64,000 nt of DNA, taken from NCBI RefSeq assembly GCF_000938255.1, contig NZ_JYMR01000050.1:175836-239835 (forward strand), read 5' to 3'. Source of the stretch: Bradyrhizobium sp. LTSP849. GTDB taxonomy: Bacteria; Pseudomonadota; Alphaproteobacteria; Rhizobiales; Xanthobacteraceae. The position numbers and the translations under genes are program-made. Positions 8,675 through 18,031 of this stretch are shown in pieces (positions within the stretch are counted from its first letter, which is position 1; each line of letters starts with the position of its first letter). Below the pieces are notes generated by a model. That model ran no database searches. It saw only the letters and a program-made list of their open reading frames with translations, and was not told the DNA's origin.

Positions 8675-11032
8675 CTATGATATCTGGGCGGCGCGCGCCG
8701 ATTGAATGGAGGCCCAAACCCTTGCCGGGGTTGCGGGCATTTCGATATGCTCAACGCCGGACGACTTCAAAGCGTCGATGAGCGCGTTCATGACCACCGC
8801 GGTGGCGGGGGTTATTCCGCCTTCGCCGCCACCCTTGATCCTCAGGCGATTGTCGGGGTGTGGAGTTGGATCTTCCACCAGAAAAACGTTGAAACTTGGG
8901 AGATTGTCGGCATGCGGCACGCCGTAGTCCATGAACGACGCCCCGAGCACCTGGCCGGTCGCTGCGTCGACTTCGATGCCCTCGTGTAGTGCTTGTCCGA
9001 CGCCTTGTGCGATGCCACCGTGCACCTGACCGTCCACCACAAGAGGATTGATCGGCTGTCCGACGTCATCGACCGTTGTGTAGTTCTGAATCTCAATCAC
9101 ACCTGTCTCGGGATCCACCTCCAGCTCGCAAACAGCGCAGCCGGTAGGGTAGGCGGGAATGCGGACTTCGATGGTTTCAGTAACCGTGAAGGCGTTTCCC
9201 ATCTGTGTGGGAAGGCTACCGTCTTCGAGATGCTTTGCGATATCGAAGATGCTCAGTTTTTTGTTGCAGCCAGTCCTGGTGAAATGACCTTTCTCGAACC
9301 TTATGTCTTCGGGTTTCACGTTGACCAGCAAGGCATAGACGTCTTTTCCTAATTCGATCAGCTTATGGCACGAGCGGTCGAGCAGTGCGCCCATCAATCT
9401 TGCTGAACGGTCCGAATGCGATCCGCCCCCTTCCGACACAAAGCGGGTATCGCCGGTGAGGAGGCGGACATGATGCACGTCTATGTCGAGCAAAGCTGCC
9501 GTTACCTGAGCGAAAGTTGTCTCGTGACCCTGGCCCGAAGACTGGGTGCCGCAGATAACTTCGACGATCCCCTCCGGCTTGACCGTCAGGACGACCCGCT
9601 CCCGTTGGGCTCCCACCGGCGATTCGATATAATTTGCTACACCAATGCCACGTAGCATACCTCGAGATGCGCTGTCGGTGTGGCGTTTATCGAAGCCATC
9701 CCAATCGGCGGCTTTCAAAGCTTGATTCATATTGCCGATCAGATCGCCACTGTCATAGGTAAGACCGGTCGCCGAGCGATATGGCATGCGCGATTTGGGA
9801 ATAAGGTTGCGGCGGCGCATTTCGATGCGATCGATGCCTAGGCGTTCTGCCGCTACGTCGATCAAACGCTCCAACGCGAGATGGGCCTCGGGTCGTCCCG
9901 CGCCCCGATAAGGGCACGTTGACGTGGTGTTCGTCAGGATGCCCCGGGTTTCGACCAGGACACTTCCTATGTCATAACACGTCGGAACAATCCTCTGGCC
10001 GTTGCCGGCCGGTGCGAATGAAACTGGATAAGCACCGAGATTGAAGAATTGCTCGGATTTCATCGCCAGGATGCGACCATCTGCATTGAGGGCGATCGTC
10101 GCTCGCGTGGTTTGTCCACGGCCTTGATAATCGACCAGGAAAGCTTCGGTCCGATCGCTGGTCCAGCGCACCGGATGTTGGAGTTTTCGCGATGCCCAGG
10201 CAACTAACACCACTTCCAAATTAAGCGCCGTGCGAGGCCCAAATCCGCCGCCGACATCCGGCGATATGACGCGCATCTTGTTCGGAGGAACTCCAAGCGC
10301 CTGGGCAAGAGCACGCCGCTGCCTCATGACGCCTTGGCTTCCTGCGACGACCGTATATCCTTCATTTTCGTCAAAGGAGCTGAAGGCGGATCGCGGCTCC
10401 ATCTGGCAGTTCACGATGCGTTGGTTTCGGAACGTGCGTTCCAGGACGAGATGCGCCTCGGCGAAAATGCGCTCGACGGCTGCCTTGTCGCCCATGGTCG
10501 CGGACAGCGCGAGATTTCGAGGCGCATCCGTCCAGAGTTGAGGCGCATCTGGCGCGTAGGCGTCGAGTTCGCGCACGATGGTGGGCAGTACATCGTAATC
10601 GACGTCCACCAGTTCTGCTGCATCGCGGGCTTGCGCCAGCGTATCGGCGACGACGAACGCGACCGCCTCGCCGACGAAGCGGACGCGATGCTCCGCGAGT
10701 GGTGGCTGCCCCCATTCGCGGATCACTGCATCTGGCGCTGCTGTAAACCAAGGTGCGGATGGATCGATGGCTCCGGGCGGATTGGAGGCATGATTAACTG
10801 GGGAATGCCCGTCAGCACGATAGTCTGCAGCCGTCAGAACCGCGCGAACACCAGGAGCATCCCGAGCCGCGTGCACAGATATCGTCTTAATCGCAGCATG
10901 TGCATGGGGCGATCTGACGACAAAGGAGCGTAACGCGCCCTTGGGCGCGAGGTCGTCCGTATAGCGCCCCTTGCCCTGGATAAGCCGGACGTCTTCCAGC
11001 CTCGGCAACCATCTATCGAGCTTGACTTCCAT
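8675..11032 (-). CDS. Molybdenum hydroxylase large subunit (second, without FAD and FeS partners nearby)
   Basis: 785 residues from the ATG at 11032; the frame runs open to 11140, but the start at MEVKLDRWLPR fits the family (RLEDVRLIQGKGRYTDDL follows). Marks of the family are GGGFGPRTAL, the CPYRGAGRPEA loop typical of form II rather than CO dehydrogenase, and KGGGEGGITPA near the C-terminus with the active-site Glu. Unlike the set at 39-43 kb, no FAD or 2Fe-2S subunit gene adjoins it; it may share those of the other complexes. Sequence differs clearly from the two closely related large subunits at 1 and 40452. A weak dyad lies upstream. Confidence 0.88.
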   Translation of the reverse strand: MEVKLDRWLPRLEDVRLIQGKGRYTDDLAPKGALRSFVVRSPHAHAAIKTISVHAARDAPGVRAVLTAADYRADGHSPVNHASNPPGAIDPSAPWFTAAPDAVIREWGQPPLAEHRVRFVGEAVAFVVADTLAQARDAAELVDVDYDVLPTIVRELDAYAPDAPQLWTDAPRNLALSATMGDKAAVERIFAEAHLVLERTFRNQRIVNCQMEPRSAFSSFDENEGYTVVAGSQGVMRQRRALAQALGVPPNKMRVISPDVGGGFGPRTALNLEVVLVAWASRKLQHPVRWTSDRTEAFLVDYQGRGQTTRATIALNADGRILAMKSEQFFNLGAYPVSFAPAGNGQRIVPTCYDIGSVLVETRGILTNTTSTCPYRGAGRPEAHLALERLIDVAAERLGIDRIEMRRRNLIPKSRMPYRSATGLTYDSGDLIGNMNQALKAADWDGFDKRHTDSASRGMLRGIGVANYIESPVGAQRERVVLTVKPEGIVEVICGTQSSGQGHETTFAQVTAALLDIDVHHVRLLTGDTRFVSEGGGSHSDRSARLMGALLDRSCHKLIELGKDVYALLVNVKPEDIRFEKGHFTRTGCNKKLSIFDIAKHLEDGSLPTQMGNAFTVTETIEVRIPAYPTGCAVCELEVDPETGVIEIQNYTTVDDVGQPINPLVVDGQVHGGIAQGVGQALHEGIEVDAATGQVLGASFMDYGVPHADNLPSFNVFLVEDPTPHPDNRLRIKGGGEGGITPATAVVMNALIDALKSSGVEHIEMPATPARVWASIQSARAAQIS

Positions 11033-11131
11033 CAGTTCATCCCGTCGCAGCGTACATCCACCTCCTGGCCCGATCCCGCCGCCGTCAAACGCGGCTGAAA
11101 AATCCGACCAATTTGGTGGAATGTGGCCTTC

Positions 11132-11148
11132 AATTCTCAATTCGAATA
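11132..11148. promoter_or_regulatory. Putative IclR operator, site 5 (weak)
   Basis: AATTCT-CAATT-CGAATA: right arm perfect, left arm four of six. It lies about 100 bp upstream of the minus-strand Mo-hydroxylase start, with a TATAAT (minus strand, 11158-11163) beside it. Confidence 0.35.
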
Positions 11149-11317
11149 ATCTATCCGATTATACCTTGCCTACGAAGCGACTTTGTCAAGCGCGAATTAG
11201 TGCAGGACTTCGTTGTGGACGACGGGCAAACCATCATCATCGAGCGCGGCCGCGCGATGGTAGCCGATAGCGTCTTGGAGGCGGGAGAGCCAATCTCGGT
11301 CTTGACCGCAGTGTCCT

Positions 11318-12034
11318 CTACCGCGTTGCCGCCAGCAGCCGGCTGGTCTGGTCTGAAGCCGTCAGCATGCACAGGTGACCCGCATCCAGAACGTGCGTTT
11401 CCACCGCTGGGTCCTTCTTCATCTCCTCCAAAAAGAATGCAAATGGTGGGAAGTTGAAACCTTGACAACGGATGTACGTCGTAGGAATTGCTGGCTGCTG
11501 GTTCAGGCCAAGGAGGGGTTGGTAGAGCGTCCTCCAAGGCTGGTTGGTCAGACGTTCCTTGACGAACATCAGTATCGCGGCTGTCGCGGGCCCGAAGGCT
11601 TCAAGAGGCGGGGGAGGCACCGGCATATCCGCATTTTTCGCATTGTCTAGTTTTTCCCGCCTTGCGGGCTCAATAAAGTCGATGAGCGCCTTCGATTCGG
11701 TTGGGACGAAGGCGTCGAGGTAGATAACCGATCGGATCCGTGCAGGTATTCGCGAGCGGACACCTGTGATGACCATGCCGCCATAGCTCCACCCGACGAG
11801 ATCGACGTTGGCAAGATCCTCCATTTCGATGTGGGCGATAACATCTTCGACGTGAGTGTCGAGACCGACCGTCCCGCTGCTGACGTGCCGTCGTTCGCCA
11901 AGGCCGCTGAGTGTAGGTGCCGAGACGGTGTGCCCCATCGCGCGCAGACTTCTGGCGACATCGCGCCACACCCAACCCCCATGCCACGCCCCGTGCACAA
12001 GCACGAAGGTTCTCGCCGAAAGATTTGCGGACAA
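11318..12034 (-). CDS. Alpha/beta hydrolase, methylesterase/salicylate-esterase type
   Basis: 238 residues with a TTG start at 12034 preceded by GGAG eight bases away. HGAWHGGWVW near residue 14 is the oxyanion region seen in plant-type methylesterases and related bacterial hydrolases. GWSYGG is the nucleophile elbow and AGHLCML near the C-terminus supplies the catalytic His. These enzymes cleave carboxylic esters; the substrate here is unknown. It is divergent from the thiolase operon and shares an intergenic region containing a dyad at 12311-12327. Confidence 0.85.
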   Translation of the reverse strand: MSANLSARTFVLVHGAWHGGWVWRDVARSLRAMGHTVSAPTLSGLGERRHVSSGTVGLDTHVEDVIAHIEMEDLANVDLVGWSYGGMVITGVRSRIPARIRSVIYLDAFVPTESKALIDFIEPARREKLDNAKNADMPVPPPPLEAFGPATAAILMFVKERLTNQPWRTLYQPLLGLNQQPAIPTTYIRCQGFNFPPFAFFLEEMKKDPAVETHVLDAGHLCMLTASDQTSRLLAATR

Positions 12035-12310
12035 AACTTATCTCCAGGTTGGAGGATGATTGAGGGGCGGCCCTTAGGAACCGCTCTGCCAACGATAGTG
12101 GCTCGCCAGCATGTCCGGTCTTCGTCGACCGACCGTTGCATGACGCAGGGCGGCGTCTGTCCGGCGGTCAAATTTCTCGGATCGCTCGCGGATTCCATTG
12201 TTTTGGCTGTAATCGCCACGACAGCGACCCCAACCGTACATTTGGTTACATCCACCGCGTCACCTCCCGTTTTTCTCAAAAACTCCCTTGAGTCGAAGCT
12301 TTTGTCGGGC

Positions 12311-12327
12311 TATTTGCATTGCAAATG
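12311..12327. promoter_or_regulatory. Putative IclR operator, site 6
   Basis: TATTTG-CATTG-CAAATG, one mismatch from a perfect dyad. It lies between the divergent hydrolase (start 12034) and thiolase (start 12534) genes and could control either. Confidence 0.45.
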
Positions 12328-12533
12328 CATCATTTGATTTTTATTGACTCCGCCGCGCGATGTCAATCTTATGAAGCCAACATCATGTGCCGCCGCTGCC
12401 GCTAGACGTAAAACGGCGTGATTGACACATAAGGCCGCTCGATGACCGCGGACAGCGGACGCGCATCGTCACCGGCTTGTGGATGTGCACCACCCCCGTC
12501 GAAGTGGGGCGGGAGGAAGCCAAAGGGATTGAA

Positions 12534-13706
12534 ATGTACCAAAAGGATGCAGTCATTGTCGGCTACGCCGAAACCAAAATCGTCGACAAGAGCGATAGAG
12601 ACATATGGGAACTGAGCGCTGAGATTCTCGAGAAGGTCATTATTCAGACCGGAATTGAGAAGGACGAAATCGATGGTCTGGTATTGTCGTCTTCGATGAC
12701 GGCTGCCGGCAGCGTATTTTGGTCGCAAACCAACGCTGACATGCTTGGCCTCGACCTCAAATTCACCCAGACCGTCGACATCGGTGGATGCGCGCCGCTG
12801 GGATCTGTCGCGCGAGCCGTGATGGCGGTCAATGCCGGCCTGTGTACTAACGTCCTATGCCTGTTCTCCGATACGCAGGCGACCGAAGACAACAGGAGAG
12901 TGCGCGCTTTTCAGCAGGAATGGACCAACTCACTTGGTTACATGGGACCGCCGGCGGCGTTCGGCTTTATCACCAGGCGATACGAGCATCAGTTCGGCCT
13001 TGACTATGCAGCGCTTGGAAAGCTTGCCGTCGCGCAACGCAACCACGCCATTCTCAACGACATGGCGGTTGAGAAGCTGCGCAAGCCGATCACGGTTGAT
13101 GACTACTTGAACTCCCGCATGATCGCAGACCCAATTCGGCTTCTCGATTGTGTCATGGTCTGCGACGGTGCCTCAGGGGTCCTGGTGACGAGCCGCAAGA
13201 ATGCGGAACGCAAGGGATTCTCGAAAATCGTGGTGCCGATCGGCTACGGCGAGCGTACCAATTTTCGCGCAAGCGAAGCCATCATTGACATCACCGATAC
13301 CGGCCATCGAGCAGCAGGTGAAGCGGCGCTCTCGCAGGCTGGCGTCAAGCTTTCGGATTTCGGCTCATTCCATCCCTATGATGACTTCATCATCGCGATT
13401 GTCATGCAGCTCGAAATGCTCGGGTTCTGCAAGCCCGGACAGGGATGCGACTACGTGAGGGAGAGAAGCTTCTCCTTCGACGGCGATCTTCCGCTCAATA
13501 CCGGCGGCGGCCAGATATCCGCCGGCCAGTGCGGCCTTGCGGGTGGCGGAACCAACCTCGTCGAAGCCGTGCGACAGATGTTTGGTGAAGCGGGCAGCCG
13601 GCAAGTGTCGGATACGAAAACCGCGCTCGTGACGGGAATTGGCGGTATTCCATATGGGCGCAACTGGGCAACCAGCGCTGTCATGGCGCTGACCGCGAAC
13701 GGGTAG
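12534..13706 (+). CDS. Thiolase-family protein (SCP2/acetyl-CoA acetyltransferase type)
   Basis: 390 residues. The ATG at 12534 is preceded by AAAGGGA; the longer frame from 12477 has no support. Thiolases cleave 3-ketoacyl-CoA with CoA or condense acyl-CoAs. Cys86 in GGCAPLGS fits the nucleophile. FHPYDDF near residue 280 and NTGGGQISAGQ near 325 correspond to the C-terminal active-site loops, but the usual GHP is replaced by GQC, so catalysis may differ. The next gene is a DUF35 protein only 10 bp downstream; thiolase-DUF35 pairs commonly form complexes, as in steroid side-chain aldolases and thiolases. Confidence 0.88.
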   Translation: MYQKDAVIVGYAETKIVDKSDRDIWELSAEILEKVIIQTGIEKDEIDGLVLSSSMTAAGSVFWSQTNADMLGLDLKFTQTVDIGGCAPLGSVARAVMAVNAGLCTNVLCLFSDTQATEDNRRVRAFQQEWTNSLGYMGPPAAFGFITRRYEHQFGLDYAALGKLAVAQRNHAILNDMAVEKLRKPITVDDYLNSRMIADPIRLLDCVMVCDGASGVLVTSRKNAERKGFSKIVVPIGYGERTNFRASEAIIDITDTGHRAAGEAALSQAGVKLSDFGSFHPYDDFIIAIVMQLEMLGFCKPGQGCDYVRERSFSFDGDLPLNTGGGQISAGQCGLAGGGTNLVEAVRQMFGEAGSRQVSDTKTALVTGIGGIPYGRNWATSAVMALTANG

Positions 13707-13716
13707 GGGATAAACC

Positions 13717-14142
13717 ATGACACAATTAAACAATACGACCGAAGTCGTTCGCGATCCTCCCGCGCCGCGCAGCTTCTCGAAAGCATTTTGGGATGCGACC
13801 CGCGAGAAGCGCCTGCTGCTTCAGTACGATCCTCGCAACAAGAAATATCAATTCATCCCGCGCCCGACCAGCATCTATGACGGACGACGTCAGCTGGAAT
13901 GGCGCGAGGCGTCAGGGCGAGGTGAGATTTTCTCATTCCTGATTGCCTCGCATGCCAATCCTCCCTTCCGCGGTCACACTCCATTTGCGATCGCGTTGGT
14001 TACACTCGAAGAAGGGGTGAACATCATGGCCAATATCGTGAATTGCGAGCTCGATAAAGTCAGGATCGGACTGCCGGTAAAACTGTCGTGGCTGGCGCTT
14101 GCTAACGGCGCGAATCTGCCGACGTTCGAGCCTCTGGATTAG
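13717..14142 (+). CDS. DUF35 OB-fold protein lacking the zinc-ribbon cysteines
   Basis: 141 residues, starting 10 bp after the thiolase. DUF35 proteins have an N-terminal rubredoxin-like zinc ribbon (two CxxC pairs) and a C-terminal OB fold, and they partner thiolases. Here the helix SKAFWDATREKRLLLQYD is typical, but the ribbon positions read LLQYDPRNKKYQFIPRP with no cysteine at all. The OB part (GRGEIFSFLIASH, PFAIALVTLEEGV, GLPVKLSW) is intact. The ribbon therefore probably holds no zinc. A role as the thiolase partner is inferred from adjacency. Confidence 0.88.
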   Translation: MTQLNNTTEVVRDPPAPRSFSKAFWDATREKRLLLQYDPRNKKYQFIPRPTSIYDGRRQLEWREASGRGEIFSFLIASHANPPFRGHTPFAIALVTLEEGVNIMANIVNCELDKVRIGLPVKLSWLALANGANLPTFEPLD

Positions 14143-14257
14143 GGAATCGGCTGTCAACTCGACCTGATCGTCGAGCCGCAATCTGGCAACAAATCCGCCG
14201 ATCACAGCAAGTGATCGCAATTCGCTTTCAAAACGAAAATTGCCTTGGAAGGAAATC

Positions 14258-15526
14258 ATGGCGTCAATCAGTGAGAGAGCGTGCTCTTTATGCGGATGGA
14301 GACGCCTGCCATACGCGGGCGCTATCGCGCTCATTGTGGGCGTGAGTATTGCGGCAACGCCGCTCGCTCAGGCGGAATCGAAGTATGGTCCCGGTGTAAC
14401 CGACAAGGAAATTAAGCTTGGCCAGACCGCGCCTTATAGCGGGCCGGCGTCAGCATTTAGCACGACGGCCCGCGTCGAAAACGATTACCTTAAAATGATA
14501 AACGAGGCTGGAGGAATCAACGGTCGAAAGATCAATATGATTTCGCTGGATGATGGATACAGTCCGCCGAAGACGATCGAACAGACACGAAAATTGGTTG
14601 AAGGCGAGGAAGTCCTTGCAATTGTCGGTACGGTCGGAACCCTCGCGAATGTCACGGTAGCCAAGTATCTCAATTCCAAAAAGGTGCCGCATCTGTTCGG
14701 TACAAGCGGTTCAGCAAAGCTGAATGATCCAGTCCACTATCCATGGACCGTACCATTCTTTGCTTCCCAGGATGTCGAAGGAAGGACGTACGCCCGTTAT
14801 ATCTTGCAGACCAAGCCGGACGCAAAAATAGCGATCCTTTATCAGAATGACGACTACGGCAGAGGATACCTGGATGCATTCAAGGCGGAGCTAGGCGACA
14901 AAGCATCGAAAATGATCGTCAAGGAAGAACCTTACGATGTGACATTTCCAACAATCGACTCTCAAATTGTTTCATTGAAGGCGTCTGGAGCGGATGTTTT
15001 TTTTCACGCGACGACACCCAAATTCGCTGCTCAAGCGATCCGAAAGACCAGTGAAATTGGTTGGAAGCCGCTGCAAATCATTCCGACGGCAGTGGCTCAG
15101 ATTTCAAACGTCCTGCAACCCGCAGGCTTAGAGGCTTCAGCGGGAGTTTTGACGGCGGTTTGGCGAAAGGAGCCAAGCGATCCGAGGTGGGCGGACGATC
15201 CTGAAATAGCGGATTATCGCGCGTTCATGAAACAGTGGGCTCCTGGCGAACCCGTAGAGGACGGGTTTTCAATGAATGGTTACGTGACAGGAAAAATGAT
15301 CACCGAGCTTTTGAAAAGCTGCGGTGATGATCTATCACGTGAAAATCTGATGAAGCAGGCGACCACCGTGAAGGATCTACACCTGCCGCTCTTCCTCGCC
15401 GGGATCAATCTTAATATTTCGAAGGACGATCGAGTGGCATGGCGGTCGTCGCGCATCGCGAAATTCGATGGCAAGGGATGGGAATTTATAAGCGACCTCC
15501 TGACTATCCCGGCGGCGGCGCAATGA
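14258..15526 (+). CDS. ABC-type branched-chain amino acid-like substrate-binding protein (Peripla_BP_6)
   Basis: 422 residues; the ATG at 14258 follows GGAAGGAAATC. A long signal peptide with a hydrophobic stretch (residues about 16-35) ends at AQAES. KYGPGVTDKEIKLGQTAPYS and the later GRKINMISLDDG and QNDDYGRGYLDAF segments identify the LivK/Peripla_BP_6 fold, of the type often linked to aromatic-acid uptake. No LivHMGF genes adjoin it. A close paralogue is encoded at 31931-33169. It sits downstream of thiolase and DUF35 and is followed by a strong terminator. Confidence 0.92.
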   Translation: MASISERACSLCGWRRLPYAGAIALIVGVSIAATPLAQAESKYGPGVTDKEIKLGQTAPYSGPASAFSTTARVENDYLKMINEAGGINGRKINMISLDDGYSPPKTIEQTRKLVEGEEVLAIVGTVGTLANVTVAKYLNSKKVPHLFGTSGSAKLNDPVHYPWTVPFFASQDVEGRTYARYILQTKPDAKIAILYQNDDYGRGYLDAFKAELGDKASKMIVKEEPYDVTFPTIDSQIVSLKASGADVFFHATTPKFAAQAIRKTSEIGWKPLQIIPTAVAQISNVLQPAGLEASAGVLTAVWRKEPSDPRWADDPEIADYRAFMKQWAPGEPVEDGFSMNGYVTGKMITELLKSCGDDLSRENLMKQATTVKDLHLPLFLAGINLNISKDDRVAWRSSRIAKFDGKGWEFISDLLTIPAAAQ

Positions 15527-15571
15527 TGCCGTGGCATCCCTAATTGCCTTCGACGAGACAGGATTCTCCCA

Positions 15572-15607
15572 GAATGGAGCGCTTCGTGCGAAGCGCTCCA
15601 TTTTTTT
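15572..15607 (+). terminator. Rho-independent terminator
   Basis: A 13-bp perfect stem (ATGGAGCGCTTCG, loop TG, then its complement) is followed by seven T. It ends the thiolase-DUF35-binding protein unit. Confidence 0.9.
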
Positions 15608-16311
15608 GGCCGAGCGGCTTAAGCTACACCGCACAGTGATCGCTCAACGGCGTTTGTTTCCCAAAGCGCTCTAAAGCGTTGATCGTTCGCGCTGGCCCGG
15701 CAGATCTTGGAAATGTTCCACTTGCGAATGCCGTCGCGTTCAATGGCAGACTGCCGTTTGTCGATTCATGCGCGCTTTTCGCGATCGCTAAAACCTTGGA
15801 GCATCTCTTTCAACGCATGAATGCCGCGCAGTTGGAGCATCGAGATATCAGAGGAGCGAGGCTCTGCCCCCCCGATTCGAAACTATTAGAAGGAATGGCC
15901 AGGAAAATGAAGTCCCCCGACCTCGCTTAGTGATCGGTCAAGCCCGGGGCCACCGGCGGATGTGCGTGGAAGCAACACCGGTAACAATACGGCTCCTTTC
16001 TACAGTCCGCTAGGCGACGTCAGTCGTACCAACTATGTCGATGTCCCGACGCTAGCAAAAATTATACCGCGATTTCACGGTAAGGATTCCTCTGCGTCTC
16101 TCTGAGTGCGGCAAAAACTCCGGCTTGGAACAAAGCTGTGAACGACGACTAGAATCATTGGCCGCGGCTGGAGACAATCAGAATTGGAACATGTATTTGC
16201 AAATATCAGAGGCAGAAAATGAATTGCCCGTAATCTTTGCTCGGCTGTAAGAGTTTTCCATGAAGGAGCTTGATTTTGTTTCGGTTCGGGGGCGACCCCG
16301 GCGCAGCTGAT
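15608..16311. other. Intergenic region, no convincing gene
   Basis: An 83-codon frame (15679-15930, plus) has no recognisable content. A 12-bp palindrome TATTTGCAAATA lies at about 16194-16205. A 16-codon frame, ATG 16260 to TGA 16310, with AAGGAG inside it, ends just before the ATG of the PAS gene and could be a leader peptide or chance. Confidence 0.3.
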
Positions 16312-17304
16312 ATGTTTCGGTTTATTGAAGAGAAGCTTGGCGTCGGGACCTGGCATAGCGATGTCTTAAGCGGGCAAATGCACGGGTCGCGCGGCTTCTA
16401 TGAGCTGCTGGGACTGGTCCCAGGCACGGTCGCTCCGTCATACGACGAGATCGCTCGGAGTATTCATCCCGAGGATCGCCGTTTGAATCGCGGCGCGAAA
16501 GACGTGCTGCGCGCCATGCTGCTCGATGGCTTGCCGCTCAATCGTGAATTTCGCATCATCAGGCCAAATGGCCAGCTGCGTTGGGTTCATAGTCAGGCTG
16601 AGCTGTTGCTTAATGCAGACGGTGAGCCTGCCAGGATTCTGGGCGTGGTGATCGACATCACCGATCATCGCGAATCATTACGGCAGCTCAGAGCTGGCGC
16701 CGAGCGCTACAACACACTCATTCGGGTGGTGGAAGGGCTCGTGTGGACCGCTGGCCCCGATGGCCGCATCACGTCGCAGCAGAACTGGGAAGCTGCGAGG
16801 CAAGACGGCCCGCTTCTGATTTCGGTAAATGATTGGATGGACCTGCTGCATGAAGAAGATCGCGATGCCGCGTTGAAGAAATGGTCGCTCTCGGTGGAGA
16901 CCGGGCGGCCTTACACGGTCGAGTATCGTTTGCTGCACTCCGACGCCACGTACCGATGGCACAGGTGTCGTGCCATTCCGATCCTGAATCTGGATGGCAA
17001 CGTCCAGGAGTGGCTGGGCGTTTCCACCGATGTGCACAACGAGAAACTATTCGATCTCTCTGCTTCACCATCCAGGCTGACCGGTGCCCAAATGCGCGCG
17101 GCCCGAGGAATTCTGAACTGGTCCGTCAGGCAGCTTGCGGATCAGACAGGCGTGTCGCCGGCCGTGGTACGGCGGCTTGAGGAGTGCGACGGCGCATTGC
17201 CGATGTCCGACGAATTGATGGAAGTACTTCAGAAAACATTTTCAGACGCTGGGATCGAACTGTTGTTTCCGCAAGTCGGCAAGCCGGGTGTCCGGCCGCG
17301 ATAG
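16312..17304 (+). CDS. PAS-PAS-HTH signalling/regulatory protein
   Basis: About 330 residues from the ATG at 16312; a TTG at 16270 would add 14 residues. Two PAS_3-type domains are visible: the first with YELLGLVPG, HPEDRRL, REFRIIRPNGQLRWV and ITDHR; the second with VWTAGPDGRI, LHEEDRDAALKKW, EYRLLHSDATYRWHRCRAIP and GVSTDVH. The C-terminus has an XRE-like helix-turn-helix: LTGAQMRAARGILNWSVRQL and TGVSPAVVRRLEE, ending in GIELLF. This layout suggests a cytoplasmic sensor that binds DNA itself. Ligand and targets are unknown. It stands alone between two intergenic stretches. Confidence 0.85.
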   Translation: MFRFIEEKLGVGTWHSDVLSGQMHGSRGFYELLGLVPGTVAPSYDEIARSIHPEDRRLNRGAKDVLRAMLLDGLPLNREFRIIRPNGQLRWVHSQAELLLNADGEPARILGVVIDITDHRESLRQLRAGAERYNTLIRVVEGLVWTAGPDGRITSQQNWEAARQDGPLLISVNDWMDLLHEEDRDAALKKWSLSVETGRPYTVEYRLLHSDATYRWHRCRAIPILNLDGNVQEWLGVSTDVHNEKLFDLSASPSRLTGAQMRAARGILNWSVRQLADQTGVSPAVVRRLEECDGALPMSDELMEVLQKTFSDAGIELLFPQVGKPGVRPR

Positions 17305-18031
17305 CTGCGAGCAGCCTTCCGCGAAAGGCATCCATGCGGCCCTTGCTGGCATGCAATCGCGATAACATTATCTCTTTTCAATTCTGATCGAGACAGAACG
17401 TAGTCGTCTCATGTGAAAGTGTGCTGATCGCTCCGGCTGCAGATCGGCCTCAGCTTAATCAAGCCGCTCTGCCTTTCTATTCGAGCAGGAAGATCGGTAC
17501 CCACTTGTCGGAAGCATGCTCTGCTTGATTTGGTGCGAGTTCTCTGAGTTCTATTTCCATATGCTCCCGGATAGAGGGACGTTCAGCAAAATTGTCTTAC
17601 TGTGCGGCGTGCAACATTCGAGCGACGGTAAAATTTGTTATTCCCGGCGCGGCTGAGCGGTAGTTTTTGCTATCCGCTTGTCGAATTGGATAATTTTTGC
17701 TTAACGCCGTTCTAATTGGTTTCCTTGACTGTACGTCTTGTATGCGGACGCCGTGGCGAGCTTTGAGAGACGAATTGTTTAAAGAATATGATTTGCGACT
17801 GCGCGAGGTGCCGCAATTCATACTGAAGGTGATGAAATGGGGAAACTGAATCGCGGACAACAGCGGCCCCGGGAAGCCCCCGTTGCGGTCCGTTGCAACG
17901 AGGAAGGCAGCTAGGCCGGCCCTGACATGCCGTCACCCAATCGAAAATCGCTATCGGCCTTCTCGCGCGGAGATGCGCGTTTCTTCCCGATCCATCCTTC
18001 AACGGTTTAGAACGTCCAACGGAGTCTTGCA
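17305..18031. other. Long intergenic region, no gene seen
   Basis: About 730 bp, more AT-rich than its neighbours. No frame with a credible start and coding character was found on either strand. The chemoreceptor promoter presumably lies in the distal part. Confidence 0.4.

Noticed and set aside
16194..16205. TATTTGCAAATA palindrome as a tenth IclR operator
   Set aside because: The arms resemble the operator, but there is no 5-bp spacer, so the geometry does not fit.
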